Positions 49,729 to 58,398 of a stretch of 64,000 nucleotides of DNA are shown here, piece by piece; position 1 is the first letter of the stretch, and every line of letters starts with the position of its first letter. Position numbers and translations under genes: made by a program. The DNA comes from Lacticaseibacillus porcinae (GTDB lineage Bacteria; Bacillota; Bacilli; Lactobacillales; Lactobacillaceae), in NCBI RefSeq assembly GCF_003946305.1, contig NZ_RHNS01000011.1:1-64000 (forward strand). Reading direction: 5' to 3'. The notes beneath the pieces were generated by a model, which saw nothing but the letters and a program-made list of their open reading frames with translations, did not search any database and was not told the origin of the DNA.

Positions 49729-50487
49729 ATGCGGTTTTTAGAAAGAGCGATCAAAGCACTCGGTTACCATCGCCGGCCGTATCTCGCCGGATTGTTGGTC
49801 AGCGGGTTATTTACCATCATCAGTATGGTCTTGTTGACCGCCACGCAACTCAATCTCGCCACGCAAACTGGGTTCAAGAACCGCTTGCAACAATTTGATA
49901 CCTCAGCGATCAAATCGGCAGACGATTTGATCAAATCCGTCCAAACCGCATATGCTGGTGTCAATGTCCAATACGGTAATTGGTGGTGGGCGAGCATTAT
50001 CGCATTAGCGGTGATCACTTTCGGATTTGCGATCTACCTGGCTAAGCAACGTCAGCAAGAAACCAATGCCTACTTATTAGTCGGGAAAAGTGCCCCTGAC
50101 ATCATCAGTCAATATTTGTTGGAAGGTTTAGTTGTTTTCGTCGTCGGCTTCGGCTTTGCTTGGATCGTCTTAATGTGCTTCACCCAAGTGCTTGATCAAG
50201 TCCTGGTGAAACTCAATGCCACCTTGTTAGACCAACAACTCTCAGGACAAGTGTCCGCTACTAGCTTTGCCAAGCTCACCAAAAAATTATTCGCCCATCG
50301 GATCACCGACTTTTCACAAGATAGCTTAGTCATTCCCCATCGTGGCATCGGGCCACGTCCGGAAACGAGTGTGCTCACTGGTTTATCGACCACATTTTTA
50401 AGCGGGATCTGCGCTTTGGTGATCCCCCAAACGCTTGTTTATGCCATTAGCATTTGGCGCGCGCGCCGACGCTTACGTCACCATTGA
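49729..50487 (+). CDS. FtsX-like ABC permease, short
   Basis: 252 aa. One N-terminal membrane helix (about 20-42), an extracytoplasmic segment, three further helices (about 87-107, 130-157, 222-246) and an Arg-rich end (WRARRRLRHH). The layout matches FtsX/MacB-type permeases (about 350 aa or more), but with a shortened loop. ATG 49729 has GAGGTGACGAC upstream. Pairs with the ATPase-like gene 15 bp downstream. Confidence 0.65.
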   Translation: MRFLERAIKALGYHRRPYLAGLLVSGLFTIISMVLLTATQLNLATQTGFKNRLQQFDTSAIKSADDLIKSVQTAYAGVNVQYGNWWWASIIALAVITFGFAIYLAKQRQQETNAYLLVGKSAPDIISQYLLEGLVVFVVGFGFAWIVLMCFTQVLDQVLVKLNATLLDQQLSGQVSATSFAKLTKKLFAHRITDFSQDSLVIPHRGIGPRPETSVLTGLSTTFLSGICALVIPQTLVYAISIWRARRRLRHH

Positions 50488-50502
50488 TCAGGAGGTGGTC
50501 AC

Positions 50503-51072
50503 ATGGCCATTTTTCAATCACAAAAATCCAAACACTTTGAAGCGGCATTGACCAACTTGTTTACGCCTGCTGGGATGTATTACATTCACTTTGCTGATGT
50601 CGACGCCTTAAACGACTGCTTTGAGACATACGCCCAAGCCTTCATCAGCAATGGCGCCAGCAAAAAAATGGCGATCATTTCCAAAAAAGACGCCGGCATC
50701 GTGCCTTATTTAACGGTTCGTAGCAATATTTTGATCAATGGGCAACACCGTCCCTTTGCACTAGTGCCTGAAGCGTTGCGCAAAGATACCTTGTTTTTAG
50801 ATGGCGATGCCACCCAGTTGTCCCCTGCGCAAAGTTTGTACATTCAATTGTTCCGCGGCTTAATGGCTGGGCGGCAATTCATTTTGATGCAAGACTTTCC
50901 TGAAAATATGGGGCCGCAAGAAACGCGACTATTTTTAAACTGCGCGCAAGAAGCAGTCGCGGCTTCTGGTGCCAGTTTAATTATTCTGACCACCGATAAC
51001 GGGTTGATCCAAGCAAATCCCCGTACTAGCTGGCAAGTGGCGCCTAACTTAGACGACGCCGCTACCGCATAA
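50503..51072 (+). CDS. degenerate ABC ATPase-like protein
   Basis: 189 aa, ABC-like order of segments: LTVRSNILINGQHRP (Q-loop neighbourhood), LSPAQSLYIQLFRGLMAG in the place of the LSGGQ signature, and QFILMQDFPENMGPQETRLF in place of Walker B. There is no Walker A P-loop near the N-terminus and no Walker B glutamate in the usual DEP, so ATP hydrolysis is unlikely. It may be a regulatory partner for the preceding permease or a decaying remnant. AGGAGGTGG precedes ATG 50503. Confidence 0.55.
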   Translation: MAIFQSQKSKHFEAALTNLFTPAGMYYIHFADVDALNDCFETYAQAFISNGASKKMAIISKKDAGIVPYLTVRSNILINGQHRPFALVPEALRKDTLFLDGDATQLSPAQSLYIQLFRGLMAGRQFILMQDFPENMGPQETRLFLNCAQEAVAASGASLIILTTDNGLIQANPRTSWQVAPNLDDAATA

Positions 51073-51073
51073 G

Positions 51074-51110
51074 AAAAGCCTTTCGACGACTGGTCGAAAG
51101 GCTTCTTTTT
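51074..51110. terminator. bidirectional terminator between the ABC pair and thrB
   Basis: AAGCCTTTCGACGA / GGTCGAAAGGCTT stem with A-run before and T-run after, serving both converging transcripts. Confidence 0.85.
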
Positions 51111-52005
51111 ATGCTTCGGCAACGGCTGAAACTTCTGAGATCATCGCACCATGTTGCTGAATATTGACTTGTTGACAACGCCAGGTTGGATGTTGCCGCT
51201 TCGCCACTTGTAAAAAGCGTTGCAGTTTGTTTTCATCTTGCCCGATCGCCAACATCGTTGAACCTGCCCCTGAAATCAACACATTTAAGCCGAGTTGTTG
51301 GCCTAAGCTTTTGATTTCTGTGAAGCCATGGATCAAGCTTGCACGGTATGGTTCTTGCATTTGATCATGCATTGCTGCTTGCAGTAACTCACGATCGCCA
51401 CGTTCTAATGCTGTGGCTGCAAGCGTGCAATGCCCCATTTGATAGCTGGCTTGCGCGTATGTCATCGACTTGGGTAACACAGATCGGGCCTTTGCCGTTG
51501 ATAACGGGGTATCTGGGATCACCACTGCTAATTGCCACTTGTCGGCAACTTGGTAATGCGCAACGACTGGCAATTTGTTGTTCATGATCGTCGCGGTCAA
51601 CTCACCAAAAATTGCTGGTGCAACATTATCAGGATGGCCTTCCATTTCAGTGGCTAACGCTAATAGTTGGGTATCATTTAACGGTGAGTCAAACCAATAA
51701 TTTGCCCCTGCTAAGCCGGCAACAATGCATGCTGCCGAACTGCCTAAGCCGCGGGCGTCAGGAATATCACAATCAACAGTCAATTGCACCCCTGGGACTG
51801 GTTTGCCAATCGCTTCACAGCCTTTTTGAAAGGCGCGATAAATCAAGTTATCTGAATTTTGAAACTTAGGATCACCACCGAGGATCGTCAGCCCTTGAGG
51901 TTGCGGTTCAAAGTCGACATTTAAATATAAATCAACTGCTAAGCCCATCACATCATAGCCGACACCGAGATTCGCACTGGTGGCTGGAACCGTTACTTTA
52001 AACAT
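51109..52005 (-). CDS. thrB: homoserine kinase
   Basis: 298 aa, GHMP kinase. ATP-binding motif DARGLGSSAACIVAG near residue 90, N-terminal KVTVPATSANLGVGYDVMG, C-terminal VLISGAGSTMLAIG. Phosphorylates homoserine for threonine synthesis. ATG 52005 lies 5 bp after the thrC stop, so the two genes form an operon, with thrC first. Confidence 0.92.
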   Translation of the reverse strand: MFKVTVPATSANLGVGYDVMGLAVDLYLNVDFEPQPQGLTILGGDPKFQNSDNLIYRAFQKGCEAIGKPVPGVQLTVDCDIPDARGLGSSAACIVAGLAGANYWFDSPLNDTQLLALATEMEGHPDNVAPAIFGELTATIMNNKLPVVAHYQVADKWQLAVVIPDTPLSTAKARSVLPKSMTYAQASYQMGHCTLAATALERGDRELLQAAMHDQMQEPYRASLIHGFTEIKSLGQQLGLNVLISGAGSTMLAIGQDENKLQRFLQVAKRQHPTWRCQQVNIQQHGAMISEVSAVAEA

Positions 52006-52009
52006 CGCG

Positions 52010-53458
52010 TCACATCTCCTTTGCAAGCTTGGCGACCCATGCTGGCATCGCGTCTGGTGCTAAAACCGTATCAAACCGTTCAGGTAATTGTTGCAATTGT
52101 GCTAATGGTGCTGGGATCGTCAAATGTTTGCGATCACGCAATGCAGCCATGGCGTCAAAACCTGAGTCAAAACGTTCATTCAACACCGCTTCGGCAACCA
52201 CTTGCGGGAATTTGAAAGGACTCGCGGTGCTTAACAACACTGTCACGCCTGGCACTGCGAGTTGCTCTTGGACCACATAACCATTGGCGGTGTGGGGATC
52301 CATCACGTAATCTGTTTGGGCATCCACTGAAGCGATCGCCTCTTTGACCTCATCATCACTGGCAGATCCAGCGACAAAGTCTTGTTGAATGGCTTCAAGC
52401 AAGTCTGCAGTCACTTGATAACGGCCGGTTTCTGCGAGCTCTTGCATCAATGACGCGACTAACTGGCTATCGCCACCGCTTTTATAAAACAGCAATCGTT
52501 CCAAGTTGCTAGAAATTTGAATATCCATTGAAGGCGAAACGGTTTTAATAAATTCGCGGTTGCGATCGTAAATCCCAGTTTTCAAGAAATCAGCGACTTC
52601 AGAATTCGCATTAGTGGCGACGATCAACTTGTTGACTGGCAACCCCATGAGTTTGGCATAATACCCTGCCAACACATCCCCGAAGTTGCCTGTTGGGACC
52701 GTAAAGTTGATCACATCCCCTGCTTTGATGACTTCAGCTTGCACCAATTGTTGATAAGCGTTGAAGTAATACACCACTTGTGGTGCCAGGCGGCCAATGT
52801 TGATGGAGTTGGCAACCGATAACTTTACAGAACCAAGTTGGGCTGCCAATTCGGCATTGTTCAACATTTGCTTCACTGCAGTTTGCGCGTCATCAAAGTT
52901 CCCTTTGATCGCAGCGACATGCGTATTCTCACCACCAGTAGTGCGCATTTGCTTTTCTTGAATGGGACTGACGCCACCTTCAGGATAAAACGTCGCGATC
53001 CCAGTTTGTGGCACGTCTTTGAAGCCTTCTAATGCTGCTTTACCAGTGTCGCCGCTAGTGGCTGCTAAAATCAAAACTTTAGTTTGGGCATCGATGGCAT
53101 TGGCCAACAAACGCGGCAACACTTGCAAGCCAATATCTTTAAACGCGCTAGTCGGCCCGTGAAAAAGTTCCAAAATATATTGATCATTTAATTTGTGAAT
53201 TGGGGTGATCCGAGCATTATCCCATTGTTGACCGTAAGCCTCTGTCACCACTTGATCGATGACCGCTTCATCAAAATCTGGTAATAACGCTTTTAACACG
53301 ATTTCTGCTTGGCCTTGATAATTGGTGGCCAGCATTTTAGTCAAATCAACGGTTGGCAATTGTGGTAAGACGAAAAGCCCGCCGTCTGTGGCAAAACCTT
53401 GTGTCAGTGCTTGTTTGCTATTCAGTTGAAGTTTGGCGTTGCGGGTGCTGGTATACAT
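52010..53458 (-). CDS. thrC: threonine synthase
   Basis: 482 aa, fold-type II PLP enzyme of the long, yeast-like class: MYTSTRNAKLQLNSKQAL start, PLP lysine in HGPTSAFKDIGLQVLP, TSGDTGKAAL, GNFGDVLAGYYAKLMGLP. Converts O-phosphohomoserine to threonine. First gene of the minus-strand thrC-thrB unit, divergent from hom with 142 bp between. Confidence 0.93.
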   Translation of the reverse strand: MYTSTRNAKLQLNSKQALTQGFATDGGLFVLPQLPTVDLTKMLATNYQGQAEIVLKALLPDFDEAVIDQVVTEAYGQQWDNARITPIHKLNDQYILELFHGPTSAFKDIGLQVLPRLLANAIDAQTKVLILAATSGDTGKAALEGFKDVPQTGIATFYPEGGVSPIQEKQMRTTGGENTHVAAIKGNFDDAQTAVKQMLNNAELAAQLGSVKLSVANSINIGRLAPQVVYYFNAYQQLVQAEVIKAGDVINFTVPTGNFGDVLAGYYAKLMGLPVNKLIVATNANSEVADFLKTGIYDRNREFIKTVSPSMDIQISSNLERLLFYKSGGDSQLVASLMQELAETGRYQVTADLLEAIQQDFVAGSASDDEVKEAIASVDAQTDYVMDPHTANGYVVQEQLAVPGVTVLLSTASPFKFPQVVAEAVLNERFDSGFDAMAALRDRKHLTIPAPLAQLQQLPERFDTVLAPDAMPAWVAKLAKEM

Positions 53459-53513
53459 GTCGGGCCTCGTTTTCCGGTTGAACGCAAAATTTTCAGGTCA
53501 ACCAAGTTTTCAT

Positions 53514-53542
53514 TTGCAATGGCATACTGGTTATGATAATCT
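53514..53542 (+). promoter_or_regulatory. promoter of hom-ask
   Basis: TTGCAA (53514-53519), 17-nt spacer, extended -10 TGATAATCT (-10 at 53537-53542). No T-box or other leader is visible in the short 5' region. Confidence 0.65.
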
Positions 53543-53600
53543 GTTCAGTATTCAAATACAAGTGTTTATTGATTTAAAACACAAGAAATCGAGGATCGCC

Positions 53601-54725
53601 ATGAAAATTGCAATTTTAGGCTACGGCACGATCGGCTCAGGCGTCGACAAAATCATCAACTCACAAATCAACCAAACCAAGACGCTGACCGTCACCCGTT
53701 TGCTCACTCGGCCTGCCGATGTGTCCGTTGATCTCCGCGCCACTAGCGATATTGATGCAATATTGGCAGATCCCGATTTAGATGCAGTCGTTGAAACCAT
53801 GGGTGGGATCGAACCGGCGCATACTTATATCATGCAAGCCTTAAACGCTGGCCTTCACGTCGTTACTGCCAATAAAGCCGTGGTGGCGCGCTACTTGCGA
53901 GAATTTAACGAAGCCGCAGAAGCTAACCACGTCCACTTCTACTATGAAGCGACGACTGGCGGTGGTATTCCTTGGTTGAAAAACTTAGAAAATGCCGCCC
54001 GCGTCGATGATGTGTCCCATATTTCCGGAATCTTTAACGGCACTAGCAACTATATTCTCGATCAAATGAGCAAAACTGGCGCGGACTTCGCCGATGCTTT
54101 GGCCCAAGCACAAGCATTAGGCTATGCGGAAAAAGACCCCACCGCTGATGTCGATGGGATCGATGTCGCCAACAAATTACGGATCTCCACTGCCATCGCC
54201 TACAACGCAACTCCAGATTTTGCATTACCGACCATCGGCATTCGTCGCGTATCTGCAGCGGACATTCAATGGGCAGATGATCATGGCTTAGCGATTCGCT
54301 TGATCGGCTCCAGTCGCCGCGATCACCACCGCTTTACAGCAGTGATCGCCCCAACGTTAGTGTCCAAGCACAGTTTAGAAGCCAACTGCCCAGATAATTT
54401 CAACTTGATCCGCTTAGTCGGCAATACCATTGGCGAATTACAATTCTTCGGACAAGGTGCCGGACAGTTGCCTACTGCACATGCGATCATTCAAGACTTA
54501 TTAGATATCGACCAACATGTCCCGCATTTAAGTCGCCATTTTAATCGCGATTTATTCAACGACGCTGACTTGATGCGCGGCACTTGGTTATTCCGTGATG
54601 CCAATGGTTGGCAAACGCTTGAACACGCAACGGCGGGAGAAATCAGCGTGCGCTTAGCCCAAGATCCACAAGCTGCCGCTTATCGCGTGGCTTCGGAGGT
54701 GAATGTGAATGACGACAGTTTCTAA
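53601..54725 (+). CDS. hom: homoserine dehydrogenase, short form without ACT domain
   Basis: 374 aa from ATG 53601 (GAGG upstream; homologues start at MKIAILGYGTIGSGV). Motifs GGIEPAHTYIMQALNAG, VTANKAVVA, GIFNGTSNYIL, GYAEKDPTADVDGIDVANKL. Reduces aspartate semialdehyde to homoserine. It lacks the usual C-terminal ACT domain (family about 430 aa), so feedback control by threonine at this step may be absent. Overlaps the aspartokinase gene by 17 bp. Confidence 0.92.
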   Translation: MKIAILGYGTIGSGVDKIINSQINQTKTLTVTRLLTRPADVSVDLRATSDIDAILADPDLDAVVETMGGIEPAHTYIMQALNAGLHVVTANKAVVARYLREFNEAAEANHVHFYYEATTGGGIPWLKNLENAARVDDVSHISGIFNGTSNYILDQMSKTGADFADALAQAQALGYAEKDPTADVDGIDVANKLRISTAIAYNATPDFALPTIGIRRVSAADIQWADDHGLAIRLIGSSRRDHHRFTAVIAPTLVSKHSLEANCPDNFNLIRLVGNTIGELQFFGQGAGQLPTAHAIIQDLLDIDQHVPHLSRHFNRDLFNDADLMRGTWLFRDANGWQTLEHATAGEISVRLAQDPQAAAYRVASEVNVNDDSF

Positions 54726-56019
54726 ATTTGGTGGGTCTTCAATGGCTAACGCTGAACAATTTGCAAAAGTCAAAGCGATCCTTAATGCTGATCCCAATCG
54801 GCGGTATCTTGTGGTTTCTGCCGCAGGGAAAGATCCTGAACATCCAGTGAAGCTCACTGATTTATTGTTGCGCATCGCCGCTTCTGATGATCAAGCGCTG
54901 TTTGATCAAGTCATCGCCCGGCTTGAACCGATCAAAGTCGCCTTAAATTTACAATTTGACTTACAACAAGCCGTCGCTGAGATTCAACAAGAGTGGAATG
55001 CACATCACGACCATGATTATTTAGTCAGTCGCGGAGAATTTCTGACTGCGCATTTAATGGGCGAATATCTCAACTGGCCAGTGCTTGATGCCACTAAGGT
55101 GATGTTGTTTGATCGCGATCAATTTGATGCCACCGCTTCTGCACATGCCTTAGCCCAAGCCCCGGAACATTTTGTGTTGCCAGGTTTTTATGGCGGTGAT
55201 GAAACCGGGTGTGTTCATTTGATGCCGCGTGGTGGCTCTGATATTTCTGGTGCTTGGTTGGCGAACTTATTGAATGTCGACTTATATGAGAACTGGACAG
55301 ATGTGTCAGGGATCCTTATGGCAGATCCGCGGGTTGTTCATCAACCAAAAGCTATCGATGAACTGACTTACGCGGAATTGCGTGAATTGACCTTCATGGG
55401 AGCAGCAGTGTTTCAAGCAGATGCCGTGCAACCGGTTCGCGCAAAAGGCATTCCCACACGGATCTTAAACACGAATCGGCCTCAAGACTCAGGAACTTTG
55501 GTGGTGCGTGCTAGCAACTTAGATGGCCCATTAACTGGGATCGCTGGTCGCCGGCATTACACCGTCATCACCTTGAAAAAATATCAACTTGCCGCCCATC
55601 TTGAAGTGGTGCAACAAGCGTTATCCGTGATGGCAGACCACCAATTAAAAGTTGTGTATATGCCCACGTCGATCGATACCTTAAATTTGATTTGCCACGG
55701 CACCCTCGATATCGCCAAACGCCAACGTTTAGCTAAAGATTTAGTCAGTGCTTGTGCCCCTGATGATTTAGCGATTCAAACCAACATTGCCTTGATCTCG
55801 ACGATTTCACAACGGTTAGCTAAACGCCCTGCCATTGCCGGACGACTCCTCGCTTATCTGGATGACAACAACATTCCGGTGCGCTTAGTCTCGCAAAACT
55901 CAGGAGATTCCAACTTGTTGATCGGGGTCGCCACCAATGATTATGCGCGGGCGCTGAATGCGATTTATCAGAATTTCTTGCATACGCGTAACGCACCGGA
56001 ACCTTATTTTGGGGCGTAA
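54709..56019 (+). CDS. aspartate kinase
   Basis: 436 aa. Motifs VSKFGGSSMANAEQF, LPGFYGGDE, RGGSDISGAWLANLL, YENWTDVSGILMADPR; the C-terminal ACT repeats include MPTSIDTLNLICHG and VRLVSQNSGDSNLLIGV. First step of the aspartate pathway, cotranscribed with hom and opposite thrCB, together giving threonine from aspartate (with an asd gene elsewhere). Confidence 0.9.
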   Translation: MTTVSKFGGSSMANAEQFAKVKAILNADPNRRYLVVSAAGKDPEHPVKLTDLLLRIAASDDQALFDQVIARLEPIKVALNLQFDLQQAVAEIQQEWNAHHDHDYLVSRGEFLTAHLMGEYLNWPVLDATKVMLFDRDQFDATASAHALAQAPEHFVLPGFYGGDETGCVHLMPRGGSDISGAWLANLLNVDLYENWTDVSGILMADPRVVHQPKAIDELTYAELRELTFMGAAVFQADAVQPVRAKGIPTRILNTNRPQDSGTLVVRASNLDGPLTGIAGRRHYTVITLKKYQLAAHLEVVQQALSVMADHQLKVVYMPTSIDTLNLICHGTLDIAKRQRLAKDLVSACAPDDLAIQTNIALISTISQRLAKRPAIAGRLLAYLDDNNIPVRLVSQNSGDSNLLIGVATNDYARALNAIYQNFLHTRNAPEPYFGA

Positions 56020-56444
56020 TTAAAAAGACCCCGCAGTTGCCTTGCTTGCCAGATCTGTGGAATCTTCTTAATGGCTAACCTTTCGGCCTTTTCTTCCAAG
56101 CAACGTCACCACCAATAATGGCAGTAATGACCGCACCCAGTTGAGCAGGGGTTAAGCTAGCAGAGAGGGAAAATGTAAGTGTGACAACTTTATTGGACTG
56201 GTAACTAGCCAGTTCCCGTTGCCGACCGTCAGTAACCCATGATTAAGCATTTAAGTCTTGTCACGGTTCACTTATTTATGAAATACTACCTTCAGAGAGA
56301 AAATGTAGTATCGATTCACGGGTCTAACTACCCCAAAACTCAAGCCTTCAAACCGCATCGGCTTGAAGGTGTTTTTTTGCTCAAAATAGATTCCCGGTCA
56401 CGTGTATTTGCACAAAAATTCACGTTTGTTTGCCTTGACCATTT
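56020..56444. other. intergenic region between ask and ssrA
   Basis: No complete gene. A minus-strand frame ending at 56075 reads LTPAQLGAVITAIIGGDVAW and KKRPKG but has no start codon or ribosome site, so it may be a gene remnant. A plus-strand terminator lies at 56345-56378. Nothing else recognised. Confidence 0.4.
56345..56378 (+). terminator. intrinsic terminator upstream of ssrA
   Basis: CCTTCAA - loop - TTGAAGG followed by TGTTTTTTT. Confidence 0.7.
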
Positions 56445-56474
56445 TTGACAAAACACCGGTGCCAATGCTAAACT
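56445..56474 (+). promoter_or_regulatory. ssrA promoter
   Basis: TTGACA (56445-56450), 18-nt spacer, TAAACT (56469-56474); the RNA begins about 13 nt downstream. Confidence 0.75.
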
Positions 56475-56486
56475 GTAAGAGCATAC

Positions 56487-56848
56487 GGGGGTGTAATGGT
56501 CTCGACATTGGTGGCTCGCGCATGTGGTGCACGTCGGAGGGTCGGCTCCGTTAAAAACGCATACAGTTTATTAACTGCAAAAAACAACAATTCTTACGCT
56601 TTAGCTGCCTAATAACAGCTTAGCGTGATCGCCGTAGCTTCGCTCAAGGGTTACTTAGCGGTCTCAAACTAATTGAGCTACGACGTGTCCTGCCACCTGA
56701 GGGGCACGGAAGAGATAGTAGGTTAGTTCAATTGCGTTAGCCTTGATTCACGGCGCGGCAGTTGAGCGAATTTCAAATAGTGGAACTAAACGTGTAGAGC
56801 CATGTGTAGTGGGGCTGATGGACAGGAGTTCGATTCTCCTCACCTCCA
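56487..56848 (+). ncRNA. ssrA: transfer-messenger RNA (tmRNA)
   Basis: Rescues stalled ribosomes. The 5' GGGGGTG pairs with 3' CACCTCC; T-arm CAGGAGTTCGATTCTCCT; the tag frame (56577-56612) reads AKNNNSYALAA and a stop. CCA is not encoded. Pseudoknot regions with GGCACGG and repeated stems follow the tag. The tag fits Lactobacillaceae. Confidence 0.96.
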
Positions 56849-56934
56849 TTTTAAATCCCGTTTGCTAGCCAAGATGCCGTCAGGTGTTGAAGGCTTTTTA
56901 TTTTGCCAAAATATTAGGATTCGATGAAGTTGGC

Positions 56935-56959
56935 GTGAACGCTTACTTTTAGCGTTCAC
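56935..56959. promoter_or_regulatory. inverted repeat overlapping the promoter of the ACT-domain gene
   Basis: GTGAACGCT-N7-AGCGTTCAC, 9-bp arms. A -10 TACAAT lies at 56977-56982; the -35 (TTCACT or GTTCAC) falls in the right arm, so it could be an operator. Confidence 0.5.
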
Positions 56960-57009
56960 TTGTTCACGAAACATGGTACAATTAGCCCATATGAAAGCGG
57001 GGTTGCTGT

Positions 57010-57444
57010 GTGGATAAATATTACATTGTGGACCGATCGATTTTGCCAGATGTGGTGGCCAAAGTGATCGAAGCCCGGACCTTGATTGAAAACGGGCAGG
57101 TCCGCCAAGTGTCTGAAGCCGTCAAAAAAGTCGGCATCAGCCGCGGCACATATTATAAATACAAAGATTATGTCTTCTTACCAGATTCTGGGATCTCTCA
57201 GCGTAAAGCTGTCTTGTCGTTAATGCTTAACGACAAGCGCGGGATCTTGTCAGAAGTCCTTAATACGATGTCAGATGCTAATGCGTCGATCATCACCATT
57301 AACCAAAACATCCCCATTCACGATTGGGCCAGTGTGGTGGTGTCGTTTGACATTTCCAATTTAACTGGGTCGCTAGATGAATTGGTCAACGCCTTGAAGC
57401 AATCACACGGGGTCACTGACGTTAATTTAATTTCAGTGGAGTAA
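57010..57444 (+). CDS. ACT domain protein, PheB/UPF0735 family
   Basis: 144 aa with GTG start (GCGGGG upstream). N-terminal HTH-like part (VSEAVKKVGISRGTYYKYKD) joined to a C-terminal ACT domain (KRGILSEVLNTMSDANASII). Usually encoded near aromatic or threonine amino-acid genes and thought to be an amino-acid-sensing regulator. Terminated at 57447. Confidence 0.85.
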   Translation: MDKYYIVDRSILPDVVAKVIEARTLIENGQVRQVSEAVKKVGISRGTYYKYKDYVFLPDSGISQRKAVLSLMLNDKRGILSEVLNTMSDANASIITINQNIPIHDWASVVVSFDISNLTGSLDELVNALKQSHGVTDVNLISVE

Positions 57445-57446
57445 AG

Positions 57447-57478
57447 TCAAAGCCGGAGTCGCATGCTCCGGCTTTTTG
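57447..57478 (+). terminator. terminator after the ACT-domain gene
   Basis: AAAGCCGGAG-TCGCATG-CTCCGGCTTTTT. Confidence 0.85.
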
Positions 57479-57669
57479 GTTCCGTACTGGTGCTTTCTAG
57501 AATCATATATGTTTCATCTGTCTCAAATCTTCACAAAACCTGCGACTTTGGTTCATTGTCAAACTAGGTGCTGAGTGCTAGTCTGAAATCAAGGGTCGCA
57601 GGGTTTAAGCTGTTTTTATGCCACGGCTGATAAACTCGTTGTATTAGTCAAAATGCGAGGATGATAAAA

Positions 57670-58398
57670 ATGAAAATTCTGATGATTGAAGATAACGAAA
57701 GTGTTGCGCAGATGATGGACATGTTCTTTAAAAAAGAACAATGGGACGTCACCAACGCTTATGATGGTGAATCTGGGTTAGAGGCGTTCAAAAATGCGCC
57801 TGACGATTTTGACATCATTACCTTGGACTTGAACTTACCAAAAATGGACGGCATGCAAGTCGCCCAAGAGATCCGCAAAATTTCCACCAGTGTGCCATTG
57901 ATCATGTTGACGGCGCGCGACACCGAAAGCGATCAAGTGTTAGGCTTAGAACTTGGTGCCGACGATTATGTCACCAAGCCTTTCTCCCCGATCACCTTGG
58001 TGGCTCGGATCAAAGCCTTGCACCGCCGCGCAGAAACGGCACCAGTCGATGCGAATGACGATGCGCCACAAACTAACGACGACTTTGATGTGGTGACTGG
58101 CCACTTTAAGTTGTCCACCAAGACTCGTGAAGCTTACTTAGATGATGTCGCAATTGAAGGCCTCACCCCTAAGGAATTTGACTTGTTGCACACCTTGGCG
58201 CAAAACCCGAAGCAAGTCTTCTCCCGTGAGCAATTGTTGCAGTTGGTGTGGGATTATGAATATTACGGCGATGAACGCACTGTCGATGCCCACATCAAAA
58301 AACTCCGTCAAAAAATCGAAAAAGTCGGTCCGCAGATCATTCAAACGGTTTGGGGCGTTGGCTACAAATTTGATGACACAGGATTGGATACTAAATGA
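57670..58398 (+). CDS. OmpR-family response regulator
   Basis: 242 aa. Receiver with phospho-aspartate in IITLDLNLPKMDG, switch residues in LIMLTARD and the lysine in DDYVTKPF; winged-helix DNA-binding domain (LTPKEFDLLHTLAQNP, DERTVDAHIKKLRQKI, VWGVGYKF). ATG 57670 has AGGATG upstream. Stop overlaps the kinase start (ATGA). Confidence 0.92.
   Translation: MKILMIEDNESVAQMMDMFFKKEQWDVTNAYDGESGLEAFKNAPDDFDIITLDLNLPKMDGMQVAQEIRKISTSVPLIMLTARDTESDQVLGLELGADDYVTKPFSPITLVARIKALHRRAETAPVDANDDAPQTNDDFDVVTGHFKLSTKTREAYLDDVAIEGLTPKEFDLLHTLAQNPKQVFSREQLLQLVWDYEYYGDERTVDAHIKKLRQKIEKVGPQIIQTVWGVGYKFDDTGLDTK

Noticed and set aside
56072-56235. Minus-strand ~55-codon frame downstream of the aspartokinase gene
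   Set aside because: No start codon or ribosome site; at best a gene remnant.
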